DNA of 64,000 nucleotides from Tomocerus qinae. Lineage: Eukaryota > Arthropoda > Collembola > Entomobryomorpha > Tomoceridae. The translations under genes were made by a program, and so were the position numbers. Below, in pieces: positions 1 to 8,780 of the stretch. Location: the NCBI GenBank assembly GCA_020055645.1, contig CM034546.1, positions 101,246,001-101,310,000 on the forward strand, in the 5' to 3' direction. Numbering within the stretch: position 1 is the first letter of the stretch; each line of letters starts with the position of its first letter. The notes beneath the pieces are model-generated. The model was not told the DNA's origin. It saw nothing but the letters and a program-made list of their open reading frames with translations, and searched no databases.

Positions 1-1347
1 CGTTGTGTTTTGTATATGTTGACGAGTAGTGATTAAAGCCAGAAACATTTTAATTGGAAATTTAAAAACAGCATTTCATAGGCCAGAATATTTAAACAGT
101 TGATTTCATATTTCCGTAAAATTATATTCTTCACTGAATCAGATCTGATCCGATACCGATTTGACAATCTGATGCTGCCTCGAAAGGTTTATGAATCTCA
201 ACTTTTAACTTTCATGCTGGGTACTAAATGAATAAGCATTAAATTGCTATTAAAATGAATGACGATAACAATATTTATACTCATATATTGACTTAAACTT
301 CACATCACAACAACACGCACAATAATACCAAATTAAATCTTGCATGTATTACAATGCCATTCATACAAGAAGGTTGTATTTAACATACTGTAACTTCAAA
401 CTTCCTATTTCGAAAATTAAATCCATCACTCTATATTATAATTATTTATATGTATACTTACGAGCAAACTATTGAGAAAAATTAAGTGCAATACATAAAA
501 TAGTTTCCTGCTATATGTTATGTAGTATTATACATTTATACAAGAAGCGAATAGGTATAAACAGTCACAAACATCATCAAAATTGCTGATACTTTTAACA
601 AATTAACAAAACCATTTACAATGACTTCGAATTAAAATTTAACACTATACACGTACATCTAAATATCTATTTCGTTATTAGCATGTACGATTTCTATTTT
701 CACAAATACTTCTTGCTCCGTATATTTAAACTGTAATTCATACAAGATAAAGCTATACGTATTATTTATACTATTACTATGAAGGGACACACAAACAACT
801 TGGCATGTTCAAATTTTTCACAACACTGAACGTAGTACTTAAGCACATACCCATACCACAATTTTACCCAATAAACTAAGCACATAAGTACACATCTCGG
901 CCTCATTATTAATTTTAATGGTAAATAAAATAATAGGTTGCCCAACTTATTTCCCGACTCCATGAACGACAATAATATGTATTAATAGTTCTGCCAATGC
1001 CAATTGTGCCATAAGTTGAACGTTGAAATCCTCATCATAAACAAATGCGAAGCAATTGAGATTTGATTATTTGTACTTCCCTAAGTCATATTTTTAAACG
1101 GTCATCGTCATCCCATAACATAATCAGCATCAAACAGAAGATTAGCCATGGGGATGAAGAAAATATTTCAACAAAAATCAGGCCACATTACAGCTTTCTG
1201 CTTTCCTTCTGACTGAACAATTATGCACATGACTATTTAATAAACTCACATAACGGTATTTACTTTTCAGTATGAAAAGGCAGAACTAGTACTTAGTTTG
1301 GGATTGAAATAATATAAGGATTAATAACTAAAAATAACTATTCCTAA
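1..1347. other. 3' flank of the TXNDC15 gene, no gene seen
   Basis: AT-rich DNA downstream of the minus-strand TXNDC15 stop codon. The reverse complement of TTTAAT at 1236-1241 gives an ATTAAA hexamer about 110 bases past the stop, which could be its polyadenylation signal. The only open frame of note (766-972, minus) has low-complexity hydrophobic composition and no recognisable domain. No tRNA, repeat array or splice-supported exon was seen. Confidence 0.5.
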
Positions 1348-4155
1348 TCAGTCATCATGTTCGTGGTGGGCTTCAGCTTCTCTCCACGTTGTTCGCACTA
1401 GATCCATTACTTTGTTCCACACCGACGATTTAGACACGTAATGAACAAAACATACGGTTATAAAGACCCATGCGATATAAAGGTAATAATCAATTTCTTT
1501 AATAGCTGAAGATGGTAAAGGTCCATGGAAATCTTGGGAAGTTACGTTAATTTTCTCCGTGCTTTTTAAATCTGAAAATCAAAGAAATTAGTTAATAACT
1601 ACGAAAAGAAGAATTTAATCCATATTACATTAAGTAGTGTACAAGCCTGCAAAAATACTATTCACAAAGCCAATCTTACCAGAAAAAGTTTGAATGAAAT
1701 CTGCGAATCTATTTAGGGTGAACAATGTGTCATTGAATTTAGCAATAATTTTTCCATTGTGGAAAAGAATTACTGTTGGAACTGATAATATTCCAAAGTA
1801 CGTATTTACTGTGGGATGCACTGACGAATCTACTGCAGCAACACGAACAGAAGGAAACGCTCTAGGAAGTGCATTAAAATGTGGAGCCGCTTTTGCCGAA
1901 AATGGACACCAACGGGCATAAAATAAAATTACAGAGCAATTGCTAGGATTGGCTCTGGATTTTATTGATGGATTGATAAATAGTACGTCGTGAAGAAGGG
2001 TTGTTGTATTCACAATCTGACAAGAAAAAAATTATGTACTTGAGCTGCAATTCAAACGTATGATACATCGATCGATACTTAATTACTTAATAATATATAT
2101 TTTATAATATGATAATATAGTACCTCTACAGTCTTAGGAACGTTGTTAGAAATACTCATCAAAAAATTGAAATCAGAGCTAGTGGAGTTGAATAAGTGCG
2201 ACGATTCTGAATTTGATAATGGAACTGCCCCCAAACAAGACACTTTAACTTTTGCTGGTTTTCCTTTCGTTTTTGACAAATCTTCGTCGTTTTCTTGTGT
2301 ATCACTTTCCACACCCTGCCCATAAACAGTTGCGAGAGATGTATTACCGGAATATTGCTCCCCATTCTGAGCATTTGAGCCCTTGTTAATATTACTTTCA
2401 GTTGAAAGAATTTTATATGAAAAGTATGCCCTTCTCCTTTCCCCGAAATCTTCTACATCTTCAATATCTACTTCTTCATCAACATCCCCAGCGGCAGGTG
2501 AGCCAGAGGCATCGGTACTTTCCTAATAATAATAGATAATACAATGTACATTTTTTAAACATACAGAATATTTGGCTGAATTTAGGCGGCGACTTGCTAA
2601 AATCACTAGCGGCAACAGCGGCGACACAGCTAAAACCACTAGCGGCAACAGCGGCGACACAGCTGAAACCACTAGCGGCAACAGCGGCGACACGCTACAA
2701 TCACTAGCGGCAACAGCGGCGACACAGCTATAACCACTAGCGGCAACACTGACCAGCAGCAACAGAGACACATTGAAATGATTTAATCTGTTGCCGCTAG
2801 TGGTTTTAGCGTGTCGCCGCCAGGGGTTTTCACGTGTCGCCACGTCTCCGCTGTTACCGCTAACCCCCGATACCCCCCAACGGAAACAGCGGAGACAGTT
2901 GCAACAAAGTACCGCTGCCTAAATTCAGCCGAATATTTAACATAAAACTTTTTCCGAGTCCAATGGTCCAAGCAAACGCTCTTTGTTTAGCTAAGAGCTA
3001 AAAAGACAATCATATTGACCCACAAATTTGGATGTTGGAGTACCAAATAACAAATTTTCTGACCCGTCCAAATGACAAAGAAAAAAATAGACGTTTAATA
3101 AACGCTTTAGTAATAAATTATCTTTGGGCCCAATCTCATAAAGGGCAAATTTAAAGAAAGTATTTCGGCTAAACTGCAGTTATCCGGCCAGGCTTTTCTT
3201 GCACCCCAGCACCCTTGCGCCCCAGCACCCTTGCACCTCAGCACCCTTGCACCCTTGCACCCTTGCGCCCCAAGACTTTGAAAGTATTTCAGATTTTGAA
3301 CAAAAATCTATTTTTTCAAAATTTGAAATATTTTCAAAGTGTATGTCTATATTTTTATTTAGGTTAGGTCAGTTTATAAAGCGGAAGTGACGGAAGTTCT
3401 TATCCCAATGCAAAAATTTCTAAGTATTTTCAAAACCAGCCACTATTTGCTTCTTTTTTGACCTAACCTAATAAAATTGAAACAACCAAACATTTATTAT
3501 TTTTATTTTTATTAGGTTAGGTTAGGTTAGAAAAGGCGAAAATAGTGACGGTTGGCTCATAACGTGACTATACTGAAGACTAAATTCGTCCTTCTTACAT
3601 TGGGAAAAGAACTTAGAAAAAATATTTCAGATAATCTGAAATGTTTTCAAAGTGCAGGGGTGCAGAATCTGTGTATCAAAGCGAATTTCACTTCTGCTTT
3701 ATAAACTGAACTAACCTAAATGAAAATATAGACATCCACTTTGACAATATTTCAGATTTTGAAAAAATAGATTTTTGATAGTTTGTTCAAAATCTGAAAT
3801 ACTTTCAAAGTGCTGGGGTGCAAGGGTGCAGGGGTGCTGGGGTGCAAGAAAAACCTGGCCGGATAACTGCAGTTTAGCCTAGCCAAGTATTTCATATGTC
3901 AGACAATTGATAATTTAACTATGCAAAATATTGTGGTCGGTGAGTCGGTGAAGACAAACTTTTGGACATCGAAAATGATATCTGCAATTTGATAAACATT
4001 TAATGGAAAAGTTGGTTTTTAGTTACTCTAAATTCAATATGCTCTCGTATTTCCTCTTCGCCAATAACTGTAACAGGCGTAACAATTAAAACTGATAAAA
4101 TAATAGCAATAACTGAACAGAACGAAAATTTTCTCGGTCGACGAACACCCGCCAT
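1348..4155 (-). CDS. TXNDC15: Thioredoxin domain-containing protein 15 (TXNDC15) homologue, 4 coding exons
   Basis: Exons on the minus strand are 4155-4027, 2522-2124, 2016-1680 and 1571-1348. All junctions are GT..AG and the frame stays open, giving about 362 aa (human is about 360). Residues 1-33 form a signal peptide with a hydrophobic run (FCSVIAIILSVLIV). Residues 44-176 are an acidic, low-complexity lumenal stretch. The thioredoxin fold follows, with CSVILFYARWCPFS at about 203-216, so the active site is a single-cysteine WCxxS rather than CxxC, as in human TXNDC15, and then SVPTVILF with the cis-proline. GPLPSS leads into a C-terminal membrane segment at about 317-334 and a short His/Asp-rich tail. 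The family acts in the ER/ciliary membrane system, and human mutations cause a Meckel-type ciliopathy. The identification rests on the fold, the PHFNALPRAF motif, the topology and the length. Intron 1 (2523-4026) holds two transposon-derived foldbacks. Confidence 0.9.
2574..2930. mobile_element. hAT-like non-autonomous foldback element with 33 bp minisatellite
   Basis: The element begins GGCTGAATTTAGGC and ends GCCTAAATTCAGCC. It is flanked by a perfect 8 bp target duplication GAATATTT (2566-2573 and 2931-2938). The left half holds five copies of a 33 bp unit starting ACTAGCGGCAACAGCGGCG (at 2605, 2638, 2671, 2703 and 2736). The right half carries the same words inverted. There is no coding capacity. 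Eight-base duplications are typical of hAT transposons. It lies in TXNDC15 intron 1. Confidence 0.8.
3167..3885. mobile_element. Foldback element with GGCTAAACTGCAG ends, copy 1
   Basis: The left end GGCTAAACTGCAGTTATCC is matched by GGATAACTGCAGTTTAGCC at the right, followed by an extra TAGCCA. An 8 bp duplication AGTATTTC sits at 3159-3166 and 3886-3893. Inside each end is a minisatellite of CAGCACCCTTGCACC words, inverted between the ends. The core (about 3398-3615) is a palindromic TTAGG-rich module also found in other elements of the window. No transposase. A second copy is at 8363-8663. Confidence 0.75.
3398..3615. repeat. TTAGG-rich palindromic module, copy in intron of TXNDC15
   Basis: Inverted halves read CCACTATTTGC...GACCTAACCTAATAAAATT and then ATTAGGTTAGGTTAG...GCGAAAATAGTGACGG. 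The outer arms CCCAATGCAAAAATT and ACATTGGGAAAAG are also inverted. The same module recurs at about 6106-6347 (twice), 7840-7985, 8440-8608 and, degenerate, 17318-17545. It is probably a MITE, or the core of one. Confidence 0.65.
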
Positions 4156-4488
4156 TTTTTCGAAAATGCCTGTCATGTAAGAAACATGTGCTCTTTCTTC
4201 TAATTATATTCCCTTCGCCTCTTGTAGTCATAAGTCGGCGCAATGTTATACCTCAATCTTATTTCAACCTCAATTCTTTTAAAAATCCCACCTCACCTCA
4301 AACTCAACCTCAACTCAGAGTTTGAGTTTCATCATCAAACCTCAAACCCAATCTAAACTCAGCAGGGTTTGAGCTTGTGAAATAGAGATGAGAAAGGTAA
4401 GCGTGTGAAAGAGAAATGCTTCTTGAAATTAGGAAAATTGTCAATTAAAATCAATTTTTAAATATTAATTCAACCCCAACTCAATATT
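4156..4488. other. Upstream of TXNDC15, simple CCTCAA-rich sequence
   Basis: The sequence upstream of the TXNDC15 start contains a degenerate low-complexity stretch of ACCTCAA/AACTCAACCTC words at about 4248-4372. No conserved core-promoter motif could be assigned. Confidence 0.35.
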
Positions 4489-4620
4489 TAAAACCTACGG
4501 CAAGCTAAGCTCGCCTAGGGTGAGGGGTACTGTGTACACATTTTTGGTGGAACAATAATAGAAATAGATTTATTTCGATTACTAAGATGAAATTCAAATA
4601 ATATCAATATTTTAAAACTT
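4489..4620 (+). repeat. Dispersed repeat of the CCTACAGCAAGCC / GTGTACACATTTT family
   Basis: AAAACCTACGGCAAGC, then AGCTCGCCT and GTGTACACATTTTTGG, matches copies at 12748-12840 and 12903-13000, and an inverted copy at 15780-15904. The copies diverge after the conserved head. No coding potential. Confidence 0.6.
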
Positions 4621-5641
4621 TCCCGCGCATGAAATAATGGGATCCTTAATATATAATGCGCAAGCCCACAGCCCACTTATCTTTTGTCGACAAGTACAGT
4701 TGGAGCACAAAATTTAACACTTTCATCAAAAAGGACTTAGCTTTGCTCTGGGTTAATTTTGCCGTCTTTTGAAATTAACGGAAGTACTGGTGGCCTACCC
4801 TTTACTATCTCTATACTATAATCACTATCACTATCACTATCGGCATTTAATGTTTTCATATTTTTATTCGCTTTTGTTTCTTGATGACATTTTAAATAGG
4901 AAAACTGAAACTGCTTCTAAATTTTGTGTTTTTATATGCCAACTGGTATTGGTATTGGCACTATCATCAGCAAGGACACACCGGTAAGTTGAATTTTAAA
5001 GAGTGAAGGTGTAATGGATCAAATTCAATTTCAAAAAAATGAAATGAACCTTTACCTCCACATTCAACATTAAAACTCCAAGTAGAAAATTTGGAAAAGA
5101 GTGCCTCCGACACATTTTAAAATTTTCAATAAAAGTCGCCTCCGAAAATGCCCCCAAAATGACCAGAGTTTCTAGGATCCAACCGGCAGCACTTATCTTT
5201 TTATAAATATCGTTATTTCATATCTCAGCGTTAAGATCAGAAAAGAGGAAAAAATAGTGATGGGTGGCTAACAATTCCGTTTGATAGAAAATTAGACGAT
5301 TCGCCTTTGCTCATCATGCAATTTGGTCCCCATACTCACTAGCTTTATTTATGACAGGGCCTGGGCCCTTTGACAGGCTCGTAAAACATTAAAGCCAAAA
5401 AGTTTTCTATGTTGTTTGTCCGGTTGGACTTGGACATGCATGCATCGCCATTAGACAGGTATAAATAAGGGCATGATGGGGGATGCAGCCGTACCCTTAA
5501 TCTGATTAAATATCAACTACCAGGTATTTTCCAAAGAGACTAAAAATCGTGAAATTATCCAAATACGATGTGGTATTATTTAGTACTCTCCCTTATTGAT
5601 TAAATTCCTGGATACGTGCTGGATCGCCACAATATCCAATA
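4621..5641. other. Intergenic DNA, no gene seen
   Basis: This stretch holds a short CACTAT microsatellite (about 4818-4840) and, at about 5605-5620, a fragment CCTGGATACGTGCT that matches the terminus of the element at 27971-28142. The only frames are short and low-complexity. Confidence 0.4.
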
Positions 5642-6829
5642 GAGGTTTCCCACAATTGGTGACCGGTCACTAAATTAACATGAATAGGTATTGAAATACT
5701 ACGGCTGAATTTAGACAGCGGTGTCCCGTTTCCTTTGTTTCCTTCGTTTCCTGCGTTTCCTTCTTCCGTTTCCTCCGTTTCCTTCCTCACCGTTTCCTTC
5801 AGTGTTCTTTTAACCTCTCATATTTTCTCCGTTTTTTTCCTTAGAATGTAATAAACTAAACTACTCTTTTGTTTCCTGCGTTTCCTTTGTTTCCTGCGTT
5901 TCCTTCGTTTCCTGCGTTTCGTACAAACCTAATAAAAGGCAGTACAACGCTAGTGTTTAAGGTTACCAGCCCAGTTGCTCTGATCTAGGGGACTCTCTAG
6001 CATCTGCAGGTGGTAGAAAGTCCCTGGGGACTTTCAAGCACCCTTTTTCCATTTTCAAAATGTTCCCGAAGGCAGACTAAATATTTGTTGAATTTAAGCA
6101 GCGATACCTTGTTGTATATGTTGCCGGTCACTATTTTAGCCTCTTTTCTGACCTAACCTAATGAAAGATAAACTATTTTTAATTAGGTTAGGTCAAAAAA
6201 GACCGAAAAATAGTGACCTGTAACACCTTGTTGTATATGTTGCCGGTCACTATTTTAGCCTCTTTTCTGACCTAACCTAATAAAAAATAAACTATTTTTA
6301 ATTAGGTTAGGTCAAAAAAGAACCGAAAATTAGTGACCGGTAACGAGATACTATTATTTTATGATGATGATGATTTAGAATTAATTTTGATGATAATAAT
6401 CTGCCTTCGGGAACTTTTGGGAATTATAAAAAAAGATGCTAGAAAGTCCTAGGGGACTTTCTAGCAACTGCAGATGCTAGAAAATCCCCGAGGACTTTCT
6501 AGCACCTGCAGATGCTAGAAAGTCCCCTAGATGTTGCTCTGATAATGGGCATTGGGTACATTTACATTGTATGGACGGTGTAGGAAACGCAGGAAATAAG
6601 GAAACGCAGGAAACAAAAGAGTAGTTTAGTACATTTTAACGGAAAGAAGGAAACGGAGAAAATATGAGATGTTAAAAGAACACTGAAGGAAACGGTGAGG
6701 AAGGAAACGGAGGAAACGGAAGAAGGAAACGCAGGAAACGAAGGAAACAAAGGAAACGGGACACCGCTGTCTAAATTCAGCCATGACTACAGTACCTGCC
6801 TGTGTTATCCTGGAATTGTGGGAAACGTC
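5642..6829. mobile_element. Small TA-flanked MITE interrupted by a 1.08 kb element
   Basis: The outer sequence (5642-5702 plus 6783-6829) matches the intact 101 bp element at 36184-36284. Ends are G(A)GGTTTCCCACAATT and AATTGTGGGAAACGTC, and both sides are flanked by TA, as for Tc1/mariner-type MITEs. Between the halves lies the independent element at 5703-6782, so this is a nested insertion whose pre-insertion state is visible in the other copy. Confidence 0.75.
5703..6782. mobile_element. hAT-like foldback element with GTTTCC minisatellite ends and TTAGG core
   Basis: It begins GGCTGAATTTAGACAGCGG and ends CCGCTGTCTAAATTCAGCC, the same termini as the element at 2574. The flanks are AATACTAC (5695-5702) and ATGACTAC (6783-6790). 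The empty site at 36184 reads ATGACTAC, so this is an 8 bp duplication with two left-side changes. Inward are inverted arrays of GTTTCCTTCGTTTCCTGC words (about 5730-5910 and 6588-6760), then GCTAGAAAGTCC palindromes, then GTTCCCGAAGGCAGA (6062-6076) inverted at 6400-6414. The centre is a 118 bp tandem duplication (6106 and 6224) of the TTAGG palindrome. The whole element is a nested palindrome with no real coding capacity. Confidence 0.75.
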
Positions 6830-7745
6830 TATACGCAAGATTATGCTTGTTGCCTACCTTTCGAAAAGTCAGGTGTACTTACAACTTACCCCGAAGTACA
6901 CCTGACTAAATTACTAGTACGAAATAAAATCCTTTTTAGTCCTCCTATTCACATGACTTTTAATTAAGTCCTCCGAAATTCACCATTGGAATAATTTCTT
7001 CCAAAATTTTAGAGTCTTCCAAAACTGACACATGAGAGATGAGAGATGAGAGATAAATCCGCCCTTATAAACGTCCTCGTCCTCCCAGTAAGTCAAGTGA
7101 CTGATTTTACTATAAAGTCCTTACCATCGAAATCTCCTCCGAAAGTCAACCGTGAAAAATAAAGTCCTCTCAAAAGTCCTCCGAAAGTCAGCCGTGCAAA
7201 ATAGTCCTCTCAGTCACGTGACCGTTAATAAAGTCTACCCCAAAAATCATAATAGGTGATAGTGATAGATGATGATGATTGTCAAGTCATCTAACATAGA
7301 AGTCCTCTGCTGCTGTTAAAGACCCGGATTCGTCTCACACTTTCCAATCCCAAAATAAGTCCTCTCACTTGCCCATCACTGGTGGAATCTAACGGAGAGA
7401 GAGAGAACTTGACCGAGCCAAGTTTCAAATGAAGCGTGATTCAGCTTGATCTCTCTCTTGTACTCTGTTTCTATATATTCTACTGTCACTGTATGTAATC
7501 TGGGTGTTTTGTCTTTTTGAAATTTTGAACAGAAGTCAGAAGATACCTGCTTACAGAAGTTATTATTATTATTATTATTATTACTCATCCAGTCACCAGT
7601 GCAAGGTCTAACACAAAAGAATTGCCTTAGAGCCTTACAGTAGTTTGGAACCTGCTGTCTGTTGTTAATCTGCTGTTGGCTGTCTACTGCCAACTGTGTC
7701 TACTGTCTGTAAATCTGCTGTCTTCATATGTTTGGGTAAGGAAAG
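6830..7745. repeat. Degenerate AGTCCTCC tandem words and (ATT)n microsatellite
   Basis: From about 6940 to 7360 the words AAGTCCTC and TCCGAAAGTCA(A/G)CCGTG recur. A clear direct duplication of roughly 55 bp lies near 7128-7240. GAGAGAT is repeated at about 7033-7052. An ATT trinucleotide array runs from about 7558 to 7584. No gene is supported. Confidence 0.5.
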
Positions 7746-7754
7746 GGTGGGTTA

Positions 7755-8091
7755 GGATTGCTGCAAACGGGACGCAATAGGCAAAAAATTTCTAACTTGT
7801 TTTCCCAATGTAAAAATCAGGAAACAGTATTTTCAAAACCAGTCACTATTTGACTCTTGACTCTTTTCATTTTTTGACCTACATAACCTACAACCTAATA
7901 AAATTTAAACAACCGAACATTTATTTTTAATAGGTTAGGTTAAAAAAGGAGAAAATAGATGGGTGGCTTATGAAGTGACTATAACAGTATATTGTTCAGT
8001 TGTCAGTATATTATACTGAAGATTAAATTCGCGATTCTTACATTTGACATTAGGAAAAAAATAAAAAATTTCCGTCCGCAGCAATCCAACC
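7755..8091. mobile_element. Foldback element with 9 bp target duplication and TTAGG palindrome
   Basis: The ends GGATTGCTGC (7755) and GCAGCAATCC (8078-8087, then AACC) are inverted. The flanks carry a perfect 9 bp duplication GGTGGGTTA (7746-7754 and 8092-8100). The sub-terminal AAAAAATTTC and core CACTATTTGAC...AACCTAATAAAATT / AATAGGTTAGGTT are also inverted. Nine-base duplications are typical of Mutator-like elements, but without a transposase this is only suggestive. Confidence 0.7.
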
Positions 8092-8362
8092 GGTGGGTTA
8101 TATTCATAGTCAATTGACCTTTTCGGGGTTTCTCAATTGGGGGGACGGAGGTATGAGTTAAACTACCGACTTTAGCGCTAAAGTGGTGAAGTGAAATGGC
8201 TCTGAGTTTCTACTTCCGCCTTCCACTACTTCGAGGAATTCTAAACGATGGGAAGAACATACTAGGTTGACTTCGCATTTTCGATTTAGGAAAGTGGTCT
8301 GTTGGTTTTATACTGATTAGGGTAAAATCTATTTTAGTAGTACTCCAGGCAAATAAACTGCT

Positions 8363-8663
8363 GGCTAAACTGCAGTTATCCGGCCAGGTTTTTCTTGCAG
8401 CCTTGCACCCCAGCACCCTTGCACCCCAGGACCGTTGCACCCCAGCAAGTATTTTCAAAACAAGTCACTATTTGCTTCTTTTTTGACCTAACCTAATAAA
8501 ATTGAAACAACCAAACATTTATTATATTCATTTTTATTAGGTTAGGTTAGAAAAAGGCGAAAATAGTGACGGGTGGCTCATAACAACGTGACTATATTCT
8601 GAAGACTAGACTGAAGGGTGCAAAGGTGCAAGAAAAACCTGGCCGGATAACTGCAGCTTAGCC
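8363..8663. mobile_element. Foldback element with GGCTAAACTGCAG ends, copy 2
   Basis: This has the same 26-base ends and CCTTGCACCCC words as 3167-3885, and the same TTAGG core at 8440-8608, but is much shorter. The right side begins AGGTGCAAGAAAAACCTGG and ends GCAGCTTAGCC. The flanks resemble each other only partly (AAACTGCT and AAACTTTT), so the duplication has decayed or the boundary is uncertain. It ends about 115 bases before the start codon of the large plus-strand gene. Confidence 0.7.
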
Positions 8664-8780
8664 TAAACTTTTTCCCGTTCCCCTTTCCGCTTTCTCCGAA
8701 GGGGTCAAAGAAGTAGTAAAGATTTCTGTGGCGGTAAACATTAATAATAACAGCGTCTACTTTTCTTTTTAGTGGACAGC

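Noticed and set aside
3500-3530. TTAGGTTAGGTTAG as an interstitial telomere.
   Set aside because: Only two or three units occur at each site, always in the same place within a palindromic mobile module, so a telomere remnant is unlikely.
6695-6967. 90-codon frame beginning MRKETEETEEGNAGNEGNKG, and its near twin at 5593-5790 on the minus strand.
   Set aside because: Both are translations of the inverted GTTTCC minisatellite within a transposon-derived element, with no conserved protein beyond the repeat.
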